Source: Erysipelotrichaceae bacterium (GTDB lineage Bacteria > Bacillota_I > Bacilli_A > Erysipelotrichales > Erysipelotrichaceae). From it: a stretch of 64,000 nucleotides of DNA. A program made the translations under genes and the position numbers. This document shows, piece by piece, positions 26,794 to 32,549 of this stretch. Position 1 is the stretch's first letter, and each line of letters opens with the position of its first letter. Location of the stretch: NCBI GenBank assembly GCA_017473265.1, contig JAFULQ010000017.1, positions 31,371 to 95,370 of the forward strand. Reading direction: 5' to 3'. The notes beneath the pieces were generated by a model. It did not search any database. It was not told the origin of the DNA and was given only the letters and a program-made list of their open reading frames with translations.

Positions 26794-27987
26794 ATGTTTG
26801 AAAATGAAAAAGTGAAATTAGATGTCTTGAAAAAACGTGCGTATAATTTGCGTTGGGCAGAAGTGGCGGATGGTGTGATTCCAATGACTGCTGCAGATCC
26901 TGATTATCCTGTAGCGAAAGAAATTACGGATGCGATGATGGAGTATATCCAAGATGGATATTTTTCTTATACGCCTAAAATGGGGTTTGAGAGTTTTAAG
27001 GAAGCGATTAGTAAAGCTTTGTATGAAAGAAAAGGGGAAGATATTCCTGCTAGTCAAATTCTTCCTATTGATTCTGCGGCTAGAGCAATGGATATTATTG
27101 CGAAATCTTTCTTAAAAGCTGGGGATGAAATGATTGTTTTTGATCCTTGTGATTATTTGTTTAGAGAAGCTTGTTTACAAGCGGGTGGTACTCCAGTCTT
27201 TTTTCCTGCGAATTTAAAAGATGGTTTGATTGATTTATCAAAATTAGAAGAGTATATTACTCCAAAAACAAGAATGATTGGATTGTGTAATCCACATAAT
27301 CCATATGGTAAGTCCTATACAAAAGAACAATTGGATTTCTTAATGTCTTTGTGTGAAAAACATGATTTATATATCATGAATGATGAAATTTGGTCAGATA
27401 TTATGTATCCTGATGCTCAATTTAATAGTATTTATTGTTTGGGTAATGAACGTTGTGGTCGTGTATTGAGTGTATTTGGTTTCTCTAAGAGTTTTGGATT
27501 GGCTGGATTACGTATTGGATGTATGTATACGACAAATAAAGAGTGTTTTGATAAGTTAGTAGAAACTTCTCAAGTATTAAGTACAGCTGGTGGTATTGCC
27601 TCTATTTCACAAGTAGCTGGTGAAGCGGCTTGTAGTAAGGCGTATTATTGGGTAGATGAATTTGTAAAACATTTGGTCGTGTCTAGAGATTATGCAGTAG
27701 AAGAAATTAATAAGATTCCAGGATTGAAAGTTTATAGACCAGATGGTACATATTTGTTGTATGTAGATATGAGTGCGTACCAAATGAAGGCGGTTGATTT
27801 TGTGGATTATTTAAAAGAAAAAGTGAAATTAGTCATTGTTCCTGGTGGAAAACAATATTTTGGTGATCTTTCTGAAGGGCATGTGCGTATTTGTTTTGCG
27901 ACAAGTCGTGCTATTTTGGAAGAGGGATTAAAGCGTTTAAAAGAGGGTACAGCGTTATTGCGTGAAGAAAAAGGCTTAGATTTGTAA
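26794..27987 (+). CDS. MalY/PatB-type PLP-dependent aminotransferase / C-S lyase
   Basis: This 397-residue fold-type I PLP enzyme resembles MalY/PatB: the N-terminus WAEVADGVIPMTAADPDYPV is close to the group's (L)PMWVADMDF region. The PLP lysine is Lys232 in FGFSKSFGLAGLRIG. NDEIWSDI carries the Asp that holds the pyridine nitrogen. MalY/PatB enzymes cleave cystathionine or transaminate amino acids; which applies is unclear, as WVADMDF is changed to MTAADPD. It is monocistronic, with TATAAATAATATATG-like promoter sequence just upstream, and is followed by a small-RNA candidate rather than an obvious own terminator. Confidence 0.85.
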   Translation: MFENEKVKLDVLKKRAYNLRWAEVADGVIPMTAADPDYPVAKEITDAMMEYIQDGYFSYTPKMGFESFKEAISKALYERKGEDIPASQILPIDSAARAMDIIAKSFLKAGDEMIVFDPCDYLFREACLQAGGTPVFFPANLKDGLIDLSKLEEYITPKTRMIGLCNPHNPYGKSYTKEQLDFLMSLCEKHDLYIMNDEIWSDIMYPDAQFNSIYCLGNERCGRVLSVFGFSKSFGLAGLRIGCMYTTNKECFDKLVETSQVLSTAGGIASISQVAGEAACSKAYYWVDEFVKHLVVSRDYAVEEINKIPGLKVYRPDGTYLLYVDMSAYQMKAVDFVDYLKEKVKLVIVPGGKQYFGDLSEGHVRICFATSRAILEEGLKRLKEGTALLREEKGLDL

Positions 27988-28013
27988 AAAAATACGAAAT
28001 ATTTGTATTGTAT

Positions 28014-28043
28014 CTTGAAAATCATGTGTTACATATGTATCAT
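28014..28043 (+). promoter_or_regulatory. Possible promoter of the small-RNA candidate
   Basis: TTGAAA (28014-28019), an 18-base spacer and TATCAT (28038-28043) would start transcription about base 28050, exactly at the foot of the first hairpin. Confidence 0.45.
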
Positions 28044-28049
28044 ATTTAT

Positions 28050-28118
28050 ATAGGTTGTAAAACTCCCGTTAAATTACACCTATTGCACAAGACGGTCCCC
28101 TTCGTCTTGTGCTTTTTA
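28050..28118 (+). ncRNA. Candidate regulatory small RNA with two C-rich hairpin loops
   Basis: Two stacked hairpins are visible. The first has arms 28050-28060 and 28074-28083 (10 bp with one bulged T) and can close further through AAC/GTT to present a TCCC loop. The second has perfect 10-bp arms GCACAAGACG (28085-28094) and CGTCTTGTGC (28103-28112) around loop GTCCCCTT and is followed by five T, a good terminator. No reading frame fits. C-rich loops of this kind pair with Shine-Dalgarno sequences in Firmicute small RNAs such as RsaE. The alternative is that this is simply the 3' end and terminator of the aminotransferase mRNA. Confidence 0.45.
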
Positions 28119-28151
28119 TTTTAAAAAAATTTAAATTTTTTAAAAAAGTTG

Positions 28152-28180
28152 TTGACATATATAAAGGGGTTTGCTATTAT
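28152..28180 (+). promoter_or_regulatory. Promoter of the tRNA-Arg gene
   Basis: Perfect -35 TTGACA (28152-28157), 17-base spacer and -10 TATTAT (28175-28180) lie 15 bases before the tRNA. Confidence 0.8.
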
Positions 28181-28194
28181 ATTAGAGCACTAAT

Positions 28195-28271
<77 letters not shown>

Positions 28272-28282
28272 TTAGATAGTTC

Positions 28283-28308
28283 AAGTCCTTGAAAAAGGAC
28301 TTTTTTAT
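28283..28308 (+). terminator. Terminator after tRNA-Arg
   Basis: AAGTCCTT (28283-28290), loop GAAA and AAGGACTT (28295-28302), followed by T. Confidence 0.85.
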
Positions 28309-28354
28309 TTTTAATTTTACTATTACGGTGTATAATAAGTCTTGAGGTGTTTGT

Positions 28355-29689
28355 ATGAGAAAATTTTTAGCAATTTTAGCTGCCAAGTTGGTCATTGTTG
28401 TTGGTAAGCTTGTGAATAAAGGAAGTTCTTTACCAGGGGATATTGCCATGCGTGTGGATCCAAATGTTTTAAGTAAGATTGAGATTCCAAAGTTATCAAT
28501 TGCAGTAACAGGTACTACTGGTAAAACTTCAACTACACAAACAATTGCGAAAGTATTTGAAGAGTGTGGTTATAAAGTGGCGCATAACTTAAGTGGTGCG
28601 AACTTAATTGGTGGGGTCGCAACATTATTGTTAGATAGTGTTACTTTAACTGGTAAGTGTAAAAAAGATGTATTGGTATTAGAAGTAGATGAACGTTATG
28701 CAAAGATTGTGTTTAAATATTTTAAACCAAATTATTTTGCGATTACGAATTTGTCTCGTGACCAATTGGCTAGACATGGTCATTATGATGTTGTGTATGA
28801 TGATATTGCTAGAGTAATTAGTGATGATATGCATTTATTATTGAATGCGGATGATCCTTTTGTTTGTAAGTTAGCACAAAATCATAAGGGTAAAGTTACA
28901 TATTTTGGTATTGGTGAACATGAGAATGTAGAAAAAGAAGTGTTGATGGATACTTTGGATTTGGCATATTGTCCTGTTTGTCATTCTAAGTTGGTATTTG
29001 ATTATTATCATTATGGAAATTTGGGTAAGTATTCTTGTCCAAATCATGATTTTGATCGTCCTGTTTGTGATTATGAAGTAACGAGTATTGATATGAATAA
29101 GCATCGTTTTGTGATTAATGGTGCAGTGAATGTTGCGATTCAACATGATATTATTTATAACATTTATAATAACTTGGTTGTATATGCAGTAAGTCAATTG
29201 TGTGGTTTGGATAATGGTAAAGTGTTATCTTGTTTAGAATCTTTTAATTTTACAGTAAAACGTTTTGATGAATTTGTGGTTGATGGACGCAAAGGATATA
29301 TTCTTACAAGTAAAAATGAGACGCCAATGTCTTATAATCAATCATTAGCGTATGTTCATAAGGATAACCAATTAAAAACAGTTGTTGTGGGCTTTAAACG
29401 TGTTTCTGGGCGTTATGAACTTAAAGATTTGTCTTGGTTGTGGGATGTAAACTTTGAGTTATTAGATAATGAAACAATTGATAAAGTGGTGTGTGTAGGT
29501 CCATATGCGGATGCATTGGCTTCTCGTATTTATCATGCAGGTATTGATGCGAATAAAATCATTTTAGAACCTGTACCAGAAAATACATTAAAAACGGTAA
29601 AAGAACAAACAAAGGGTACGGTATATGCGACTGTATACTTTGATATGGCTAAAGAAATGACTCGTTTGGTAGAAAGTGAGGCTAACTAA
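28355..29689 (+). CDS. murT: MurT-like lipid II isoglutaminyl synthase subunit (Mur ligase family)
   Basis: MurT, with GatD, amidates the D-Glu of lipid II. The 444-residue product has the Mur-ligase P-loop TGTTGKTST (residues 52-60) and a zinc ribbon with Cys206, Cys209, Cys228 and, unusually, His231 (CPVCH...CPNH) where most MurT have a fourth Cys. The C-terminal DUF1727 domain keeps DLSWLWDVNFE, but the usual KNPAGxN is KNETPMSYN and the residues before DxSW differ (KRVSGRYELKDLSW). The stop overlaps the gatD start by one base (TAATG). A TATAAT box at 28331-28336 lies just upstream of GAGGTG and the ATG. Family assignment is good; activity on D-Glu is uncertain because the partner is degenerate. 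Confidence 0.85.
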   Translation: MRKFLAILAAKLVIVVGKLVNKGSSLPGDIAMRVDPNVLSKIEIPKLSIAVTGTTGKTSTTQTIAKVFEECGYKVAHNLSGANLIGGVATLLLDSVTLTGKCKKDVLVLEVDERYAKIVFKYFKPNYFAITNLSRDQLARHGHYDVVYDDIARVISDDMHLLLNADDPFVCKLAQNHKGKVTYFGIGEHENVEKEVLMDTLDLAYCPVCHSKLVFDYYHYGNLGKYSCPNHDFDRPVCDYEVTSIDMNKHRFVINGAVNVAIQHDIIYNIYNNLVVYAVSQLCGLDNGKVLSCLESFNFTVKRFDEFVVDGRKGYILTSKNETPMSYNQSLAYVHKDNQLKTVVVGFKRVSGRYELKDLSWLWDVNFELLDNETIDKVVCVGPYADALASRIYHAGIDANKIILEPVPENTLKTVKEQTKGTVYATVYFDMAKEMTRLVESEAN

Positions 29690-30393
29690 TGAAATTAACA
29701 ATTGCACATTTATATTATGATATTGCGAATTTATATGGTGAAGCTGGCAATATAACGGTATTGTCTCATTATTTACAAGACCAAGGGGTTGAAGTGGAAA
29801 TTAAAAAAGTATCGTTAAAAGAAGAATTCTCATGGAATGATTACCAATTTGTATATATTGGTGCTATGACTGAAAATAACTTGCGTATTGTATTAGAGGA
29901 TTTAAGAAGATATACGAAAGATATTCAAGAATATTTAGCTAAGGGTGGTTATTTATTAGCGACTGGTAATGCATTTGAGATGTTTGGAAATTATATTGAT
30001 CAAATTTCTGAAAAGGGATTAGGTATTTTTAGTTATCAAACGAAGAAATTAGAAAAACGTTTAATGAGTGAAGTGATTTTGGAAAATGGCGAACATGATG
30101 TAGTTGGTTTCCAAAACCAAATTAGTGTTGTAACAAATGTAGAACATCCTTGGTTTGTTGGTGTTAAACAAGGAATGGGTGCAAATGATGAACATGCATA
30201 CGAAGGTGTTTGTGAAAATCATTTCTATGGAAGTTATGTAGTAGGTCCTTTATTAGCTAGAAATCCATATTTAACAAAGTGGTTTGTGAAGGAATTGTTA
30301 CAATTTTATGGTGAAAATCATGAATATAAAGAGATTTCGTATGCTTTAGATGAGCAAGCGTATGAAAGTTATAAAAAAATCATAAAAAATTAA
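29689..30393 (+). CDS. gatD: GatD-like glutamine amidotransferase subunit lacking catalytic Cys and His
   Basis: This 234-residue protein aligns along its whole length with GatD, the glutaminase that supplies ammonia to MurT, and directly follows murT. The family nucleophile motif LTICGGYQFLG is replaced by LLATGNAFEMFG, so Cys becomes Gly93. The catalytic His of GTYLHGPIL is lost too (GSYVVGPLL, Val185). The oxyanion loop IGGGSD reads IGAMTE. The fold motifs LYGEAGNI, VGFQNQ and GPLLARNP remain. It therefore cannot act as a normal Cys/His glutaminase, and may be a structural partner or bind another ligand. Nothing suggests a pseudogene: the frame is intact and translationally coupled. Confidence 0.82.
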   Translation: MKLTIAHLYYDIANLYGEAGNITVLSHYLQDQGVEVEIKKVSLKEEFSWNDYQFVYIGAMTENNLRIVLEDLRRYTKDIQEYLAKGGYLLATGNAFEMFGNYIDQISEKGLGIFSYQTKKLEKRLMSEVILENGEHDVVGFQNQISVVTNVEHPWFVGVKQGMGANDEHAYEGVCENHFYGSYVVGPLLARNPYLTKWFVKELLQFYGENHEYKEISYALDEQAYESYKKIIKN

Positions 30394-30412
30394 TAAAAAA
30401 TGTAAAAAAATG

Positions 30413-30441
30413 TTGATTTATTATTTTTGATATGATAATAT
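30413..30441 (+). promoter_or_regulatory. Promoter of the first tRNA cluster
   Basis: -35 TTGATT (30413-30418), 17-base spacer and -10 TAATAT (30436-30441), about 38 bases before tRNA-Pro. Confidence 0.6.
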
Positions 30442-30479
30442 AGTTGAGCAACGGCACGGAGGTGCTAATGCTTAAGCTT

Positions 30480-30556
30480 CGGGATGTAGCACAGCTTGGT
30501 AGTGCACCTGATTTGGGATCAGGGGGTCGCAGGTTCAAATCCTGTCATCCCGACCA
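30480..30556 (+). tRNA. tRNA-Pro (TGG)
   Basis: Acceptor CGGGATG pairs with CATCCCG, anticodon loop TTTGGGA gives TGG, T-loop TTCAAAT, CCA encoded at 30554-30556. Confidence 0.95.
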
Positions 30557-30559
30557 TTT

Positions 30560-30636
30560 GGCGGGATAGCTTAGCTGGTTAGAGCGCTCGGTTCATACCC
30601 GGGAGGTCGTGAGTTCGAATCTCACTCCCGCTACCA
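30560..30636 (+). tRNA. tRNA-Met (CAT), elongator
   Basis: Acceptor GGCGGGA pairs with TCCCGCT (first pair G-T). The anticodon loop is TTCATAC. The 1-72 pair and an anticodon stem without three consecutive G-C pairs speak against the initiator. CCA is encoded at 30634-30636. Confidence 0.93.
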
Positions 30637-30676
30637 GTTTTTAAAATTTGTTTGTAGTGAATTCTAAGGAATTCTC

Positions 30677-30753
30677 GGACCCTTAGCGCAGTTGGTCAGA
30701 GCTACCGGCTCATAACCGGTTGGTCGTAGGTTCGAGTCCTACAGGGTCCACCA
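30677..30753 (+). tRNA. tRNA with CAT anticodon, probably tRNA-Ile2 (lysidine type)
   Basis: Acceptor GGACCCT pairs with AGGGTCC, discriminator A, CCA encoded at 30751-30753. The anticodon arm is ACCGG-CTCATAA-CCGGT. The acceptor and anticodon arm resemble the Firmicute isoleucine tRNA whose C34 is turned to lysidine by TilS. A Met call by anticodon alone would be misleading. Confidence 0.88.
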
Positions 30754-30758
30754 TATAC

Positions 30759-30849
30759 GGAGGAATACCCAAGTGGTTGAAGGGATCGGTCTTGAAAACC
30801 GACAGGTCGTGAGAGCGGCGCCTGGGTTCGAATCCCAGTTCCTCCGCCA
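30759..30849 (+). tRNA. tRNA-Ser (TGA)
   Basis: Acceptor GGAGGAA pairs with TTCCTCC, anticodon loop CTTGAAA gives TGA, and a long variable arm (GTCGTGAGAGCGGC) marks a class II serine tRNA. CCA is encoded at 30847-30849. Confidence 0.95.
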
Positions 30850-30860
30850 TTCTAAAAATT

Positions 30861-30883
30861 AAGCCTTGTGAAAGGCTTTTTTT
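30861..30883 (+). terminator. Terminator of the first tRNA cluster
   Basis: AAGCCTT (30861-30867) pairs with AAGGCTT (30872-30878), followed by T. Confidence 0.82.
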
Positions 30884-30941
30884 ATTGTTAAAAATAGAAA
30901 ATAGGTATATAATCACATTTGGTTTTTAGGAGAGTGAGACT

Positions 30942-31739
30942 ATGTTTAAGAAAATAGGTTTGCGTACAATTAAAACAGGTATTGCGGTAACGTTATCTAT
31001 ACTTGTTTCAAATATCTTACGTTTAGAATATCCATTCTTTGTGGCTATGACATCGATTATTTCTATGGATAAGACGGCGATGAATTCTATGAAAATGGGA
31101 AGAAATCGTATTATGGGAACTTTCATTGGTGCGATTGTTGGTATTTTGTTAGCTTATGTAGATCGTGGTAATCCATTCTTATGTGGTATTGGTATTATTA
31201 TCATGATTTTGATTTGTAATGCTTTGAAGTTAAATGGTTCAATTGCGATTGGCGGTATTGTTTTATTAGCGATTATGGTACATACAGATAAGACTCCAAT
31301 TTTCTATGGATACAATCGTTTGTTAGATACAATTGTGGGAGCTGGTGTTGCGTTATTTGTTAACTGTACAATTTTCCCTTATTATAATGTCAATCGTTTG
31401 GATGATATAGTTATTAAGATGTGGCATCAATCAGATAAGATTTTAGATGCATTAAAAAATGATAAAGAAATTGATTTAAGTCAAATTCATTATGAAATGA
31501 AAGTTATCGAAAATGAATTAGATTTATATGAAAAAGAAATTTTATTAAGAAAGAAAAAAGAATTGGTGCAAAAATTAAGACGACATCATGAAATGACTCA
31601 TAAATTATTATTTGAAATGGATGTTTGTCAATCAGTTGATCGTTCTGTAAATCCTGAAGTGTTTAATTATCATTATCAACGTGTACATGCTATTTATGAT
31701 AATTATATTAATGAATTACAAGCTAAATATATCAATTAA
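30942..31739 (+). CDS. FUSC/aromatic acid exporter family membrane protein
   Basis: This 265-residue protein has five or six helices in its first ~150 residues, then a charged helical cytosolic domain likely to be coiled coil (residues ~160-260, rich in Lys/Glu). The N-terminal LRTIKTGIAVTLSILVSN and the segment RIMGTFIGAIVGILLAY are typical of the ArAE_1/FUSC group. Members are linked to efflux of aromatic carboxylates, but small Firmicute forms like this are uncharacterised. AGGAG precedes the ATG with TATAAT about 30 bases upstream. Monocistronic, between two tRNA clusters. Confidence 0.8.
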   Translation: MFKKIGLRTIKTGIAVTLSILVSNILRLEYPFFVAMTSIISMDKTAMNSMKMGRNRIMGTFIGAIVGILLAYVDRGNPFLCGIGIIIMILICNALKLNGSIAIGGIVLLAIMVHTDKTPIFYGYNRLLDTIVGAGVALFVNCTIFPYYNVNRLDDIVIKMWHQSDKILDALKNDKEIDLSQIHYEMKVIENELDLYEKEILLRKKKELVQKLRRHHEMTHKLLFEMDVCQSVDRSVNPEVFNYHYQRVHAIYDNYINELQAKYIN

Positions 31740-31740
31740 A

Positions 31741-31768
31741 AGAAGAATGAAAAAATTCTTCTTTTTTT
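31741..31768 (+). terminator. Terminator of the FUSC-like gene
   Basis: AGAAGAAT (31741-31748) pairs with ATTCTTCT (31755-31762), followed by T. Confidence 0.82.
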
Positions 31769-31872
31769 GTAAAAAAATACTTGCATTATGTAATTGATTG
31801 TTGTATTATAAACGAGGTCGAAATCTTACGAAATAAATTCAAAAAAGATTTTGAAAAAAATTAAAAAAAGTG

Positions 31873-31901
31873 TTGACATGATGTTCATTACATGATATAT
31901 T
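31873..31901 (+). promoter_or_regulatory. Promoter of the second tRNA cluster
   Basis: Perfect -35 TTGACA (31873-31878), 17-base spacer and -10 TATATT (31896-31901). Confidence 0.8.
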
Positions 31902-31925
31902 ATTAAGGCACTAAACAGTGAAGAT

Positions 31926-32001
31926 GGAGGTTTAGCTCAGTTGGGAGAGCATCTGCCTTACAAGCAGAGGGTCGGCGGTTCGAGCCCGTCAACCTCCACC
32001 A
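31926..32001 (+). tRNA. tRNA-Val (TAC)
   Basis: Acceptor GGAGGTT pairs with AACCTCC; anticodon loop CTTACAA gives TAC; T-loop TTCGAGC; CCA encoded. Confidence 0.95.
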
Positions 32002-32013
32002 TTTTTATGAAAT

Positions 32014-32089
32014 GCCGGATTAGCTCAATTGGCAGAGCAACTGATTTGTAATCAGTAGGTTGTAGGTTCGAGTCCTATATCCGGCACCA
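32014..32089 (+). tRNA. tRNA-Thr (TGT)
   Basis: Acceptor GCCGGAT pairs with ATCCGGC; anticodon loop TTTGTAA gives TGT; CCA encoded. Confidence 0.95.
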
Positions 32090-32097
32090 TTTTTTTC

Positions 32098-32182
32098 GGG
32101 GAGGTAGCGAAGAGGCTAAACGCGACTGACTGTAACTCAGTTCCCTTTGGGTTCGACAGTTCGAATCTGTCCCTCCCCACCA
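32098..32182 (+). tRNA. tRNA-Tyr (GTA)
   Basis: Acceptor GGGGAGG pairs with CCTCCCC; anticodon loop CTGTAAC gives GTA; a long variable arm (TTCCCTTTGGGTTC) is as expected for bacterial tyrosine tRNA; CCA encoded. Confidence 0.95.
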
Positions 32183-32191
32183 TTTACATGA

Positions 32192-32267
32192 TGGGGTGTA
32201 GCCAAGCGGTAAGGCACCAGACTTTGACTCTGGCATTTCCCTGGTTCGAATCCAGGCACCCCAGCCA
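32192..32267 (+). tRNA. tRNA-Gln (TTG)
   Basis: Acceptor TGGGGTG pairs with CACCCCA; anticodon loop CTTTGAC gives TTG; discriminator G and CCA encoded. Confidence 0.95.
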
Positions 32268-32276
32268 TTTATAACT

Positions 32277-32352
32277 GATCCCTTAGCTCAGTTGGTAGAG
32301 CATCTGACTTTTAATCAGAGGGTCGGGCGTTCGAATCGCCCAGGGATCACCA
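32277..32352 (+). tRNA. tRNA-Lys (TTT)
   Basis: Acceptor GATCCCT pairs with AGGGATC; anticodon loop CTTTTAA gives TTT; CCA encoded. Confidence 0.95.
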
Positions 32353-32361
32353 TTTCTTTTT

Positions 32362-32435
32362 GCGGATGTAGTTCAATGGTAGAACTTCAGCCTTCCAAGC
32401 TGACTACGCGAGTTCGATTCTCGTCATCCGCTCCA
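32362..32435 (+). tRNA. tRNA-Gly (TCC)
   Basis: Acceptor GCGGATG pairs with CATCCGC; anticodon loop CTTCCAA gives TCC; discriminator T and CCA encoded. Confidence 0.95.
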
Positions 32436-32445
32436 TTGTTAATAC

Positions 32446-32471
32446 AAGTTATCTTCGGATAACTTTTTTTG
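32446..32471 (+). terminator. Terminator of the second tRNA cluster
   Basis: AAGTTATC (32446-32453), TTCG tetraloop and GATAACTT (32458-32465), followed by T. Confidence 0.88.
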
Positions 32472-32549
32472 TGCAAAAATTGAAAAAAGAGAGTACTTTT
32501 GGTAGGAGTATTCTCTTTTTTTTGCGTATAAGTTAGTAGGAGGGATATT

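Noticed and set aside
30677..30753. Initiator tRNA-fMet
   Set aside because: The first base pair is G-C, and the acceptor and anticodon arm resemble the lysidine-type isoleucine tRNA.
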